A stretch of DNA of 64,000 nt from Gemmiger_A avium (GCA_019114585.1 DXFE01000048.1:6387-70386); one strand, 5' to 3'. Shown: positions 1 through 8,421, counted from the first letter of the stretch. Made by a program: numbers and translations. Notes: generated by a model from the letters alone, not told the origin.

Positions 1-727
1 CGTCCAGCACCGCGGCAAAGGCAGGGCGGGTGTACTCCTCGGCGGCCAGCAGGTCGGTGCGGCCCTGGCGGGACAGGGAGTTCTCTCCCCTGTCGTCCAC
101 CCAGTAGCCGGGCCGGGAGCACAGCGCCATCCGCCCGCACCGGGGCAGCAGCTGCAGATGGAACAGCAGATCCTCGTTGATGGCAAGGCGGGCATCAAAC
201 CGCACCGGCGGGGCCGCGTTCAGGCAGGCGGCCCGGTACAGCTTGTTCACCGGGCTGGCCAGAATGCCGGTATCCACCAGCAGGTATTCCAGCCGGCCGC
301 CCAGGGCCGCGAAGTCCGGCACGGTGAGATCGGGCACCGGTTCGTCGTAGCCGCTGGCCCGTTCCAGGCCAAAGACCAGCAGGTCCAGCCCTTCCGCCTC
401 CATCCGGGGCAGAAAGACGGCGCAGGTATCCGGCAGCAGCCGGTCGTCCGAATCCACAAAACTGATATAGGCCCCCCGGGCGGCGTCCAGCCCGGCGTTG
501 CGGGCGGCGCTGGGGCCGCTGTTGGGCTGGTGGATCACCCGCACCCGGGCATCCCGCTCCGCCCAGGCATCGCAGAGGGCGGGGCTGTCGTCTTTGGAAC
601 CGTCGTCCACCAGGATCAGCTCCAGCCCGCCGGGAACGGTCTGCTGCAAGATGCTCTCCACACACCGGTCCAGGGTGGCGACGGCGTTGTACACCGGCAC
701 CACCACGCTCAGCCGCGGGGCGGTCAC
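1..727 (-). CDS. Glycosyltransferase family 2, C-terminus cut by window edge
   Basis: A GT2 (GT-A fold) transferase, expected to move a sugar from a nucleotide-sugar donor onto a surface glycan precursor at the inner membrane face. Reading from GTG at 727 gives an N-terminus VTAPRLSVVVPVYN, the donor-binding LVDDGS around residues 40-44, a DSDD metal-binding motif at 92-95 and an INEDLLF acceptor-side motif near 153, all typical of GT2. The GTG overlaps the stop of the upstream transferase by four bases (GTGA) with GGGGAGG just upstream, so translation is probably coupled. About 242 codons are visible and the stop lies beyond base 1. Donor and acceptor cannot be read from sequence. Confidence 0.85.
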   Translation of the reverse strand, partial: MTAPRLSVVVPVYNAVATLDRCVESILQQTVPGGLELILVDDGSKDDSPALCDAWAERDARVRVIHQPNSGPSAARNAGLDAARGAYISFVDSDDRLLPDTCAVFLPRMEAEGLDLLVFGLERASGYDEPVPDLTVPDFAALGGRLEYLLVDTGILASPVNKLYRAACLNAAPPVRFDARLAINEDLLFHLQLLPRCGRMALCSRPGYWVDDRGENSLSRQGRTDLLAAEEYTRPAFAAVLD

Positions 728-1674
728 GGGTTACCTCCCCGGCGCGTAAGCCGCCGCACGGCCAGCTGGATGCACCGGCCCGCAAAGTAGAACGGAAACG
801 CCAGTTTCGCTTTCCAGGGCATCCGGTTCATCTCTTTCAAAAACGCGCCCGCGCCGCCGTATTTCAGCCGGTCACAGAACGGGAAAAAGGTGCCCGCGCA
901 GACACAGCGGGTGAACGGATACCGGCCCTGGAAATACCGGCGGCTGGCCTCTACCACCTGCAGAAAGTCCCGGTATTTCTGCACGGCGGTAGTGGTGGCG
1001 TTGTAGTTCTGATGGGCAGCGTCCACCCCGGCCACCCGGTAGGCGGAAAGGGCCTCGTCCATCACAAAGACCCGGCCCGCGTCCAGAAACAGCATGCAGA
1101 GGGCAAAGTCCGCAATGCTGCGGTTGGCGGTGACATAGGTCTCCCGGGCCGGATCCGGGGTACGGAAGAAATTGCGCACCAGGCAGGCGGTGCAGGAAAA
1201 GGTCACCCCCTGCAAAAACAGCTCCATGGTAGCGTCCCGATTCAGAAGCCGGGGATCGCTGGGCGGGCAGTTGTAGCGGTTGCCCGCGTCGTCGATCTCC
1301 TGGATGCGGTGGCTCACCGCCGCGTAGTCGGGATGGGTGCGGAGAAAATCCACCTGCTTTTGCAGCTTGTCTTCGGACAACCACCAGTCATCCCCTTCCA
1401 GGGTGCAGACGAACTCGCCCTTCGCGGCGCACAGGCCCTCGTACCAGTTGCGGCTGATGCCCACGTTCTTATCCCGCAGGCGCAGCCGGATGCGGCTGTC
1501 CCGGGCGGCGTACTCCTGCAGGATGGCGCGGGTGCCGTCGGTACCCGCGTCCTCGCTGACCAGCACCTCAAACGGAAAATCGGTGCGCTGGGCCAGCACG
1601 CTGTCCAGCGCCTGGCGGATATATCGTTCCTGGTTGTAGGTGGTGACCAGCACGGTCACGAGCGGCTGCTCCAT
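724..1674 (-). CDS. Glycosyltransferase family 2
   Basis: GT2 transferase of 316 residues. The N-terminus MEQPLVTVLVTTYNQERYI is the usual first beta strand of the family; the VSEDAGTDGT stretch (about 40-49) replaces the commoner DDGS, and EGDD at 93-96 is the metal-binding motif. A basic segment near the C-terminus (KAKLAFPFYFAGRCIQLAVRR) may be a membrane-associating helix. ATG at 1674 has AAAGGAG seven bases upstream. It lies 11 bases after the preceding transferase and its stop overlaps the next start, so it is in the middle of the six-gene operon. Substrate unknown. Confidence 0.88.
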   Translation of the reverse strand: MEQPLVTVLVTTYNQERYIRQALDSVLAQRTDFPFEVLVSEDAGTDGTRAILQEYAARDSRIRLRLRDKNVGISRNWYEGLCAAKGEFVCTLEGDDWWLSEDKLQKQVDFLRTHPDYAAVSHRIQEIDDAGNRYNCPPSDPRLLNRDATMELFLQGVTFSCTACLVRNFFRTPDPARETYVTANRSIADFALCMLFLDAGRVFVMDEALSAYRVAGVDAAHQNYNATTTAVQKYRDFLQVVEASRRYFQGRYPFTRCVCAGTFFPFCDRLKYGGAGAFLKEMNRMPWKAKLAFPFYFAGRCIQLAVRRLTRRGGNP

Positions 1675-1685
1675 GGCGGGCTCCT

Positions 1686-2927
1686 TTATTCGGCAATGGT
1701 TTGGTAGATGGTTTCCAGGGCCCGGCTGTTGCGCTGCGGGTCATGGGTGACGAGGGCGCGCTGCCGGGCAGCGCGGCCCAGTTGGGCGGCATAGGCCGGA
1801 TCGTCCAGCAGCCGCAGCAGGGCGGCGGAGAGGGCCTCTGTATCGGCCGGGGGGTAAAGCAGGGCTTCCTGCTCATGGGCGGCCATGCCCGGCACACCGC
1901 CGGTATCGGCCGCCACACAGGGCATCCCCAGCAGCATGGCTTCGCCCAGGGAGTTGGGGCTGTTCTCAATGGAAGAGCAGAGCACAAACACGCTGGCGCT
2001 CTGCATCTGGTGCAGCATCCCGGCCTCGTCCAGCGGGCCGGTGTACCGGATGGCGTGGGCCACCCCCAGCTGCCGGGCCAGCGTTTCCAGATAGCGCTGG
2101 TACGGGAACATCCAGCGGATCACCGGGCGCAGCAGCGGGCCTTTATCCAACGGGGGCCAGCCCGCCACCCGCACCGTCAGATCCGGGTAGCGGCGCAGCA
2201 CCGCGGGCAGCGCCTGGATCAGCCGGTGCAGCCCTTTCAGCGGATAGTTGCCCTGGGTGAGGAACACCACCGGCTTTTCCGGCATGCCCGGCCAGCGGGC
2301 GGTGTAAAAGGCGGGGCGCAGAATCTCCCCGCAGGAATAGTAGGCGGCGTGCGGGGCCAGCCGGGCCAGCTGGGCTTTGTCCCAGGGGGTGCGGCCGCTC
2401 ACGTGGGCGGTACCGGCCAGCAGCGCGGCTTCCCGTCCAGCCTGGGCGTCAAACCAGGCCTGTTTTTTGTCCAGCAGGCCCCCGGGCACCAGCTTGTCCA
2501 CCAGACGCTGGGCCGGGCAGGAACCGCAGTATTCCGCGGGCACGCCGTCCAACAAATGTTCCGCACAGGGGCCCATCAGGCCCTGGATGGTCACCAGGGT
2601 GCGCCGGGGCCCGGCCGCCGCCAGCAGCGCGGACGCCGCCGGGTACTCGGTGCCCCAGATCTGCACCAGATCGGGCTGTTCCCGGGCCAGCAGCTCGGCA
2701 AAATCCGCCTGTTCGCCCCGGGGCAGCACCCAGAAACGCACACCGTCGGTCTCCACCGGTTTGGGCTGCGGGCCCACGGCGGCGTTTACCGAGGCGATCA
2801 CCAGTTCCACCCGGCCGCGCAGCCGGCCCAGCATACCGTCCAGCCAGCCGCCGCCCACCGGGGCGGGCAGACCCAGCGCCCGGGCAGCCGGGGTCATGGT
2901 AACGCTTACGAGCCAGAGAACCTTCAT
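1686..2927 (-). CDS. Glycosyltransferase family 4 (GT-B)
   Basis: GT-B transferase of 413 residues. The C-terminal donor domain shows a typical GT4 pattern: TQGNYPLKGLHRLIQAL, then an EX7E-type motif SSIENSPNSLGEAMLLGMP with a following TGG. The N-terminal domain begins MKVLWLVSVTMTPAA. I start at ATG 2927 because GGAGGAGATACA lies immediately upstream and the ATG overlaps the upstream stop as ATGA; an in-frame extension to 2993 lies inside the upstream gene and has no family-like sequence. A cysteine cluster (AEYCGSCPAQR) in the N-terminal half resembles that of some clostridial GT4 proteins. Sugar and acceptor are unknown. Confidence 0.87.
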   Translation of the reverse strand: MKVLWLVSVTMTPAARALGLPAPVGGGWLDGMLGRLRGRVELVIASVNAAVGPQPKPVETDGVRFWVLPRGEQADFAELLAREQPDLVQIWGTEYPAASALLAAAGPRRTLVTIQGLMGPCAEHLLDGVPAEYCGSCPAQRLVDKLVPGGLLDKKQAWFDAQAGREAALLAGTAHVSGRTPWDKAQLARLAPHAAYYSCGEILRPAFYTARWPGMPEKPVVFLTQGNYPLKGLHRLIQALPAVLRRYPDLTVRVAGWPPLDKGPLLRPVIRWMFPYQRYLETLARQLGVAHAIRYTGPLDEAGMLHQMQSASVFVLCSSIENSPNSLGEAMLLGMPCVAADTGGVPGMAAHEQEALLYPPADTEALSAALLRLLDDPAYAAQLGRAARQRALVTHDPQRNSRALETIYQTIAE

Positions 2928-4162
2928 TGTATCTCCTCCGTTTGCAGTCCGTCGGCCAGGGCCTGGGCCACCGCGGCCGGGGTATTGGCCCAAAACAGCC
3001 GCTCGGCTTCCTGCCAGGGCAGGCGGTCGCGGCCTTTGGTTTGCAGAAACTCCGCCACCCGGGCGCAGACCTGGGGGCCTGTGCCCTCGTCCTCATAGAC
3101 CACGCAGGCCAGCGGCCAACGGGCCAGCGCCTCCCGGGCCGGGTCGTCCCGACGCCTGAGCAGCGCCAGCACCGGCTTGCCCGCGGCAAAATATTCATAC
3201 AGTTTGCTGGGTACCTGGTCGTTGTTGTCGTTGCCCAGATGCACCAGCACATCGGCGGCGCCTACCCGGGCGGCGGCTTCCGCCGGGGATACCGGGCCCT
3301 GGATGCGCAGCCGCTCCCCCAGCTGTTTCCGGGCGGCGGCGGGGGTATCGGCCGGGTAGTTTTCCCAGCCCGGACCCACAAAGGCCAGCCGCACCCCGGG
3401 CAGGTTCATGGCAGAAAACAGGGCCAGCGCAAAATGCGGGGTGCGCAGCGCCGGGTACAGGCTGCCCGCGAACAGGCATTCCAGCGTATCGTCCGCCTTT
3501 TCGGCCCGGGAAACGGCGGGGGGCGGGGTCAGGCTGGGGAATTCCAGCACCCGGGTCTTGCCCCGGAAGCCCCCCAGCACGCAGCCGGGCTCCTCCAGCG
3601 CCGCATACATCCGCTCGGTAACAAAAATCTTGTCCATAGCCGCCCAGAGCGCCTGTTCCCGGGCGGGGGTGGGGTCGTTGGGATGGTCGTTGGCATAGGG
3701 GTCCATGCACCAGACCGCCCGCCGGGCCCCGGTTCGGGCCCGGGCAAGCGCCAGCGCCCCCTCATAGGGGGAGGCCACCGCCACCATCCAGTCGTAGCCG
3801 GTCTGGGATTCCAGAAAACGGCGCACGGTTCCCTGCCGCCGGGGACGGTGCAGCGCCAGTTTGCGCACCGCCGCCAGCGCCGCCGCCGGATGGGCGGCCA
3901 GCCGCAGCAGCCGCACCGGCACCGGTGTGCCGCCGGGGTTGCCGTGTTCCAGGCAGCGTTCCATGCAGGCCTCGTCGGCAAAGGGCAGGCAGCGGTGGGA
4001 CGCCGCCCAGGGGGCGGGCAGCAGCGGGGCAGCGCCGTCGTTCAGCTCCAGCAGATCGACGGTATGGCCGGCCAGGGCCAGCTGTTCCCCCACCCGGCAG
4101 GCCAGGCGGGGGTTGGGGGCCAGGGGGTATTCCACCCGGTCCAGGATCAAAAGCAGTTTCAT
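2924..4162 (-). CDS. Glycosyltransferase, GT4-like (GT-B)
   Basis: A 412-residue protein with a Rossmann-like start (MKLLLILDRVEYPLAPNPR) and a C-terminal donor-binding half with VLVHLGNDNNDQVPSKLYEYF followed by AAGKPVLALL, the pattern seen in GT4 proteins that recognise the nucleotide sugar through PSKLYEY. Start at ATG 4162 is supported by AAGGAG ten bases upstream; the longer in-frame extension to 4567 is inside the upstream gene and is arginine/alanine-rich, as expected of a shadow frame. It follows the upstream transferase by 29 bases and ends in an ATGA overlap with the next. Less canonical than its neighbours, so specificity is open. Confidence 0.82.
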   Translation of the reverse strand: MKLLLILDRVEYPLAPNPRLACRVGEQLALAGHTVDLLELNDGAAPLLPAPWAASHRCLPFADEACMERCLEHGNPGGTPVPVRLLRLAAHPAAALAAVRKLALHRPRRQGTVRRFLESQTGYDWMVAVASPYEGALALARARTGARRAVWCMDPYANDHPNDPTPAREQALWAAMDKIFVTERMYAALEEPGCVLGGFRGKTRVLEFPSLTPPPAVSRAEKADDTLECLFAGSLYPALRTPHFALALFSAMNLPGVRLAFVGPGWENYPADTPAAARKQLGERLRIQGPVSPAEAAARVGAADVLVHLGNDNNDQVPSKLYEYFAAGKPVLALLRRRDDPAREALARWPLACVVYEDEGTGPQVCARVAEFLQTKGRDRLPWQEAERLFWANTPAAVAQALADGLQTEEIQ

Positions 4163-4191
4163 GTTGGCAGCTCCTTGGCCAGACGGCCGGT

Positions 4192-5169
4192 TTATATCCC
4201 GCCGGGCAGGCAGCGGCGGCAGAGGGCCCGGTACAGCGGCCGGGCACAAAGGGTAAGCAGCGCCGCCGCCTTGAGCCAGGCGGCCAGGCCGCGGCAGGTC
4301 AGCGCCCGGCCCAGTTCCGCCCGCAGCCGCCGGCGCACATCGCTGTGCAGCGGCGCAAAGTCCGGAGAAGCGGGCTGGCGCAGCACCATGCTGTCGATAA
4401 ACAGCAGTTTTTCGTAGTGGAAGGCCCAGGCGGCGGATTCCAGCCCGGTGCCGGCGGCGTCGGCTAAAATCGCGTCGGCCACGGCCAGATGATCCGCCAG
4501 CTGAGCGGGGCCGGGCAGCCGGTGGCTGGCGGAGGTGTCCACCTGCCGGTAGCCGTAGCCGGGCCACTGGGTGGCCGCCGCCCGCTCACAGCGGGCCAGC
4601 AGCTGCCAGTTGGCCAGCAGATCCTCGTTGTGGCGCACCTGGGTAGGAAAGCGGAAATCTTCAAACAGGCTTCTGTGGTACAGCTTGCTGCACAGGCCCC
4701 AGTTCATCCCCTGTGCCTGCCGCAGCAGAGCGGCGCGGATACCGTCGCCGGTAAGGGTCACGGCGGGCGCGTCCGGCGCGTGGGCGGGGCGTTCGCCGGT
4801 AAAGCGGCACATGGCGCAGGCGGCCACGGCGGCCTCCCGTTCCCGGGCCAGGGCCAGCAGACGGGTCAGATACTCCGGCGGGAGCCAGTCGTCCCCGTCC
4901 ACAAAGCAGAGCCACTCGCCCCGGGCGGCTTCCAGCCCGGTCTGCCGGGCGGCGGCGGGACCGGCGTTGGCCTGGTGGATCACCCGGAACCGGGAATCGG
5001 CGGCCACGGCCTCATCACAGGCGGCCGGGCTTTGGTCGGTGGAACCATCGTCCACCAGGATGCACTCCCAGGCCGGGTGGGTCTGGGCGGTAACGCTGGC
5101 CAGGCAGGGGGCCAGCCAGGGCCCGGCGTTGTACACCGGGATAATCAGGGAGATCAGGGTCTCGTTCAC
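4192..5169 (-). CDS. Glycosyltransferase family 2
   Basis: GT2 transferase of 325 residues with clean family motifs: ISLIIPVYNAGPWLAPCLASV at the start, LVDDGSTDQSP with the DDG at 40-42, and a DGDD metal motif at 91-94 followed by WLPPEYL. VRHNEDLLANW matches the acceptor-side ED motif. The start is GTG at 5169, overlapping the upstream stop as GTGA. It is probably made together with the upstream GT4. The C-terminal basic/aromatic region may lie against the membrane. It resembles the transferase at the window edge (1-727), which suggests one is a paralogue of the other. Confidence 0.88.
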   Translation of the reverse strand: MNETLISLIIPVYNAGPWLAPCLASVTAQTHPAWECILVDDGSTDQSPAACDEAVAADSRFRVIHQANAGPAAARQTGLEAARGEWLCFVDGDDWLPPEYLTRLLALAREREAAVAACAMCRFTGERPAHAPDAPAVTLTGDGIRAALLRQAQGMNWGLCSKLYHRSLFEDFRFPTQVRHNEDLLANWQLLARCERAAATQWPGYGYRQVDTSASHRLPGPAQLADHLAVADAILADAAGTGLESAAWAFHYEKLLFIDSMVLRQPASPDFAPLHSDVRRRLRAELGRALTCRGLAAWLKAAALLTLCARPLYRALCRRCLPGGI

Positions 5170-6272
5170 GGCATATCCTCCCCGTAGGCATGCAGATAGA
5201 ATCGCTGCAGATACCGGGCGGTATCCACAATATCGTAGTGGGCGGCGCGCACCTGTTCCAACGCACGGGGGTTGCGGCCGGGCAGCGGGGCCGCCAGGAC
5301 CTCCGCCCAGGCGGGCGCGTTGTTCAGCGGCAAAAACTGTACCCCGTCGGCGATGGCGGCGCTGCGGTCCACCACGTCGGACACATAGCAGGGCAGGCCC
5401 GCGGCCTGGGCCTCCACCATGGTGACCGGCAGCCCCTCAAACAGGCTGGGCAACAAGAAAGCGTCCATGGCGTCGTAGCAGGCAGCGGTGTCCCGCCGCA
5501 GACCCGCAAAGACCACCTTGTCGGTCAGGCCCAGAGTTTCGGCCTTGCGGCGCACCTCTTCTTCCAGCGGGCCGGTGCCCACCAGAAGCAGCCGGGCTTC
5601 GGGGCAGCGGGCAGCCAATGCGGCAAAGATATCCAGCAGATACCCGTGGTTTTTCTGCTGGTTGAAACGGCCCACATGGCCCAGCACCCGGTGCTCCGGC
5701 AAAAAGCCGAAGCTGGCCCGCATGGTTTCCCGCCGGGCCGGGCTGAAGGCAAAGGCCGCCGCGTCCACCCCGTTGGGCAGAAAAACAAAGGGCTTGCCCC
5801 GGAACAGGGCTTTACCGGCATCCTGCCCGCAGGCGAACCGGTCGGTGAGTTCAAAGTTGAAGAACCAGGACATGGAGGCGTCCAGCAGGCCGATCAGACT
5901 GCGCTCGCTGGAGGTGTTGTGGCTGTGCCCGGCCCGCACCGGCACCCCGTGGCGGCGGGCCACATGGTTATAGAACATGCCGAAACCGCTGTAATGGCCG
6001 TGCACCACCTTGTACTCCGGGTGATCGGAAAAGAATTGGTTCAGCTGATGCAGGTACCGGGGCAGGTTGAGATCCTGCCGGACGGTCAGCTTGGTGATCT
6101 GCCCGCCCAGCGCGGTGATCTCCTCGTCAAAAAAGCAGGGCATATCAAAATGGTAGAGAAAATCAAACTGCACCCGCTGCCGGTCGATGGCGCGGTACAC
6201 GTTCATGATAAAGTTTTCCATGCCGCCCGCGTTCATGGCGGGCACCACCTGCAGCACCCGGACCGGAGCCAT
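5166..6272 (-). CDS. Glycosyltransferase family 4, first gene of the operon
   Basis: A 368-residue GT4 protein similar in layout to exopolysaccharide transferases of the EpsF/CapM type. MAPVRVLQVVPAMNAGGMENFIMNVYR contains the early GG acceptor loop; GHVGRFNQQKNHGYLLDIF begins the donor domain; the EX7E motif is SLFEGLPVTMVEAQAAGLP. ATG 6272 has GGGGAGGTG upstream; a longer frame to 6389 would run through the promoter. It is the promoter-proximal member of the run: a sigma-A promoter lies at 6342-6370. The set of alternating GT2 and GT4 enzymes points to stepwise assembly of one oligosaccharide repeat unit (inference). Confidence 0.88.
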   Translation of the reverse strand: MAPVRVLQVVPAMNAGGMENFIMNVYRAIDRQRVQFDFLYHFDMPCFFDEEITALGGQITKLTVRQDLNLPRYLHQLNQFFSDHPEYKVVHGHYSGFGMFYNHVARRHGVPVRAGHSHNTSSERSLIGLLDASMSWFFNFELTDRFACGQDAGKALFRGKPFVFLPNGVDAAAFAFSPARRETMRASFGFLPEHRVLGHVGRFNQQKNHGYLLDIFAALAARCPEARLLLVGTGPLEEEVRRKAETLGLTDKVVFAGLRRDTAACYDAMDAFLLPSLFEGLPVTMVEAQAAGLPCYVSDVVDRSAAIADGVQFLPLNNAPAWAEVLAAPLPGRNPRALEQVRAAHYDIVDTARYLQRFYLHAYGEDMP

Positions 6273-6341
6273 CGGCGCACCTCCCCGCCGGGCAAAACGC
6301 CCGGTTTCTGCGGTATGCCAGGGCATACCTATATAGTGTAT

Positions 6342-6370
6342 ATTATAGGCGAAAACCAGGCAGTTTGCAA
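6342..6370 (-). promoter_or_regulatory. Sigma-A promoter of the glycosyltransferase operon
   Basis: On the minus strand a TTGCAA -35 (6365-6370) and a perfect TATAAT -10 (6342-6347) are separated by 17 bases. Transcription would begin near 6335, about 60 bases before the first glycosyltransferase ATG. The -35 directly abuts the U-tract of the ireB terminator, so the operon is insulated from upstream transcription. Confidence 0.75.
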
Positions 6371-6408
6371 CAAAAAGGGCGGGCGGCACAAAGCTGTGCC
6401 GCCCGCCC
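6371..6408 (-). terminator. Intrinsic terminator after ireB
   Basis: A perfect 14-bp inverted repeat (6377-6390 with 6395-6408) around an AAGC/GCTT tetraloop, followed on the minus strand by five U residues. It ends the ireB transcript immediately upstream of the glycosyltransferase promoter. Confidence 0.9.
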
Positions 6409-6419
6409 TTGCGGGTTCG

Positions 6420-6665
6420 TTACAGGGTGATGAAGTTGCGCACCAGCGCCTGGAGAAGATCGTCCCGGTCTACCTTGCGGATGATGGAGCGGGCGTTCTT
6501 GTAGGTGGTGATGTAGGTGGGGTCTTCGGAAAGGATGTAGCCCACGATCTGATTGATGGGATTATACCCCTTTTCTTTCAGCGCGTCGTACACTTCCTGC
6601 ATGATGGCGCGGATCTCCTGATCCCGCTCGTCCCGGATAGAGAAAATGGCGGTGGGTTCGGACAT
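6420..6665 (-). CDS. ireB: IreB family regulatory phosphoprotein (UPF0297)
   Basis: An 81-residue cytoplasmic protein matching the IreB/ReoM family (old names UPF0297, YrzL). The diagnostic core, EVYDALKEKGYNPINQIVGY followed by DPTYITTYKNAR, is complete, as is the C-terminal RDDLLQALVRNFI. In Enterococcus and Listeria the family is phosphorylated near its N-terminus by the PASTA kinase and adjusts MurA (peptidoglycan precursor) turnover; here T5 is the nearest candidate phosphosite. ATG 6665 has AGAGGGGG upstream. It stands alone between a promoter and a strong terminator; the usual ruvX and DUF1292 partners are not adjacent in this window. Confidence 0.93.
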   Translation of the reverse strand: MSEPTAIFSIRDERDQEIRAIMQEVYDALKEKGYNPINQIVGYILSEDPTYITTYKNARSIIRKVDRDDLLQALVRNFITL

Positions 6666-6704
6666 GGAGCATACCCCCTCTTTGCTAAAATAAACTATGG
6701 TAAC

Positions 6705-6733
6705 AGTATACCCCAGCCCCGGGGAAAATTCAA
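6705..6733 (-). promoter_or_regulatory. Sigma-A promoter of ireB
   Basis: Minus-strand TTGAAT (6728-6733) and TATACT (6705-6710) with a 17-base spacer rich in C and G. The expected start site is about 35 bases upstream of the ireB ATG. Confidence 0.7.
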
Positions 6734-6751
6734 GGCGTATTTCGTGACAAT

Positions 6752-7615
6752 TCAGCCACGAACCAGACCGGTGAAATAATCCTGCATGGCGCGGGCATCC
6801 TCGGCCTGGGTACCGGCGGACTCACAGATGAAGGTGGGGGTCAGCCCCCGGGCGGCGCACAGGTCCAGCAGCGGTTCATAGGGCGGGCCGAAGACGGTAT
6901 CCGCAAAGGTCAGGTGGCGCTTTTCGCCCCCGGCGGTATACTCGATCTTGCTGAAATGGGAATGGAAGCACCGGGCCCGATCATCCCCCAGCGCCTCGGC
7001 CATCCGGTCCAGGATAGCGGCGAACTGTTCTTTGCCGCCCACCCCGCCCAGGGTGCGGGCGTTCAGGTGGCCGAAGTCGATGCAGGGGGTGATGCGCTTG
7101 TCCACGCTGCACAGGGCCAGCACCTCTTCCAGATCACCCAGCTGATTGATCTTGCCCATGGTCTCGGGGCAGAGGGTGATATCCCCGTAGCCCGCCTCGT
7201 CCACGGCAGCCTGGGCCCGGGCCATGGTGTCCAGGGCTTTGCGCAGGGCTTCTTCCCGGCTCTGCTTGCCGCAGCTGCCTGCGTGGAAGATCACCCGGCT
7301 GCCGCCCAAGGCGCGCACTGCCCGGCAGCTTTGCAGGATGTAGTCCACACTGGCCAGGCGCTTGTCCTCTTCCAGGCTGCTCATGCTGATGTAGTAGGGG
7401 GCGTGGACGCTGAACCGGATATCCAGTCCCTCGGCATTGGCCCGGATGGCGGCGGCGGTCTCGTCGGACAGGCGTACGCCCCGGCCGCACTGGTACTCAA
7501 AGGCATGCAGTCCGAACCGGGCGGTATGGGCGGGGATATCCTTGCTGTTCTTATAGCCCATGGCCTTGAAGCTTTCACTGGTACCGGCGGGGCCGAAACG
7601 GATGGTATCGCTCAC
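6752..7615 (-). CDS. Nfo-like TIM-barrel protein (AP endonuclease family 2 / endonuclease IV type)
   Basis: A 287-residue TIM-barrel protein. The endonuclease IV metal-binding landmarks can be followed in order: VHAPYY (near 72), IFHAG (near 108), CPETMGK (near 149), CIDFGHLNAR (near 178), FHSHFSK (near 217) and ICESAG (near 262). These correspond to most of the nine trinuclear zinc ligands; the usual DxH pair after the HSH strand appears here as GEKRH, so the Asp ligand seems altered. Role is probably base-excision repair at abasic sites, although a metal-dependent isomerase of the same fold cannot be excluded. The start is GTG 7615, overlapping the yqeG stop as GTGA. Confidence 0.78.
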   Translation of the reverse strand: MSDTIRFGPAGTSESFKAMGYKNSKDIPAHTARFGLHAFEYQCGRGVRLSDETAAAIRANAEGLDIRFSVHAPYYISMSSLEEDKRLASVDYILQSCRAVRALGGSRVIFHAGSCGKQSREEALRKALDTMARAQAAVDEAGYGDITLCPETMGKINQLGDLEEVLALCSVDKRITPCIDFGHLNARTLGGVGGKEQFAAILDRMAEALGDDRARCFHSHFSKIEYTAGGEKRHLTFADTVFGPPYEPLLDLCAARGLTPTFICESAGTQAEDARAMQDYFTGLVRG

Positions 7616-8115
7616 AGCAGTTTTCCTCCCTTTTTATAGTAACGGCGGATAAAGGGCTTTTCCAGGTGGCGGCGCACCTTGATGCCCCATTTGATCTCCG
7701 GCGCCATGGGCCGCACCACCAGCACCGGAACCCCGGCCAGCGCACCGCCCAGTCGGTCGGTGAACAGCTGATCCCCCACCAGGGCAAATTCCCGGCGGGA
7801 AACGCCCAGCTGCCGGGCGGCCTTACGGATGCCCCAGGGCAGCGGCTTGCAGGCCAGTGACACAAAGGGCAGCCCCAGCGAAGCCGCAAAGGGCGAGACC
7901 CGCTTGCGGGTGTTGTTGGAAACGATCATCAGTTTGATGCCGGCCGCCTTCATCTGTTCCAGCCAGGCGGCCACAGGGGCGGGCAGGGTCTGGGAGTTGT
8001 GGGCGGTGAGGGTGTTGTCCACATCCAGTGCCAGCGCCCGGATGCCGTGTTCACGCAAAAATTCCGGCGTTACGGCCGCCGCGCCGGAAAAGAGATAGTC
8101 AGGGGTCAGCAGCAT
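7612..8115 (-). CDS. yqeG: YqeG family HAD-IIIA phosphatase
   Basis: A 167-residue HAD-superfamily phosphatase of the YqeG type. Motif I is DVDNTLT at 31-37, with the nucleophile and acid/base Asp pair; motif II is SNN at 66-68; K90 followed by P is motif III; GDQLFTD at 114-120 is motif IV. Family relatives in mitochondria and cyanobacteria are phosphatidylglycerophosphate phosphatases, so a role in phosphatidylglycerol synthesis is possible but unproven in Firmicutes. ATG 8115 has AAAGGAGGG upstream. It is coupled to the Nfo-like gene downstream and lies just after the rpsU terminator, so it needs its own promoter or read-through; none is obvious in the 54-base gap. Confidence 0.88.
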   Translation of the reverse strand: MLLTPDYLFSGAAAVTPEFLREHGIRALALDVDNTLTAHNSQTLPAPVAAWLEQMKAAGIKLMIVSNNTRKRVSPFAASLGLPFVSLACKPLPWGIRKAARQLGVSRREFALVGDQLFTDRLGGALAGVPVLVVRPMAPEIKWGIKVRRHLEKPFIRRYYKKGGKLL

Positions 8116-8169
8116 GGGAACCGCCCTCCTTTATATGTCTGCGCCGCGCACGGCGGCGGGATGGTAATG

Positions 8170-8197
8170 AAAAAGGCAGAGCCCATCGGGCTCTGCC
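8170..8197 (-). terminator. Intrinsic terminator of rpsU
   Basis: Ten-bp perfect stem (8175-8184 with 8188-8197) with a three-base loop, followed on the minus strand by UUUUU. It lies 48 bases after the rpsU stop codon. Confidence 0.88.
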
Positions 8198-8244
8198 TCA
8201 AGCGCCCGGTGACCGGGACGCTTTCGTCTTCACAGTTCCGCAGC

Positions 8245-8421
8245 TTACTTATATTTCCGCTTGCGGGCAGCTTCGGACTTTTTCTTGCGGCGCACAGAGG
8301 GCTTCTCATAAGCTTCACGCTTACGAACCTCGGCGAGCACACCACTGCGGGCAGTGGAGCGCTTGAAACGGCGCAGGGCGCTCTCCAGCGACTCGCCTTC
8401 CTTCACGCGAATTTCCGACAT
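8245..8421 (-). CDS. rpsU: 30S ribosomal protein bS21
   Basis: A 58-residue basic protein, MSEIRVKEGESLESALRRF onward, ending in an RKKKSEAARKRKYK tail: a full-length bS21 with the standard SLESALRRFKR core. It is a late-assembling small-subunit protein near the mRNA exit and the anti-Shine-Dalgarno helix. AGGGAGGG lies six bases before the ATG at 8421. It is a single-gene unit, with a near-consensus promoter at 8484-8512 and a terminator at 8170-8197, instead of sitting beside yqeY or dnaG. Confidence 0.95.
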   Translation of the reverse strand: MSEIRVKEGESLESALRRFKRSTARSGVLAEVRKREAYEKPSVRRKKKSEAARKRKYK

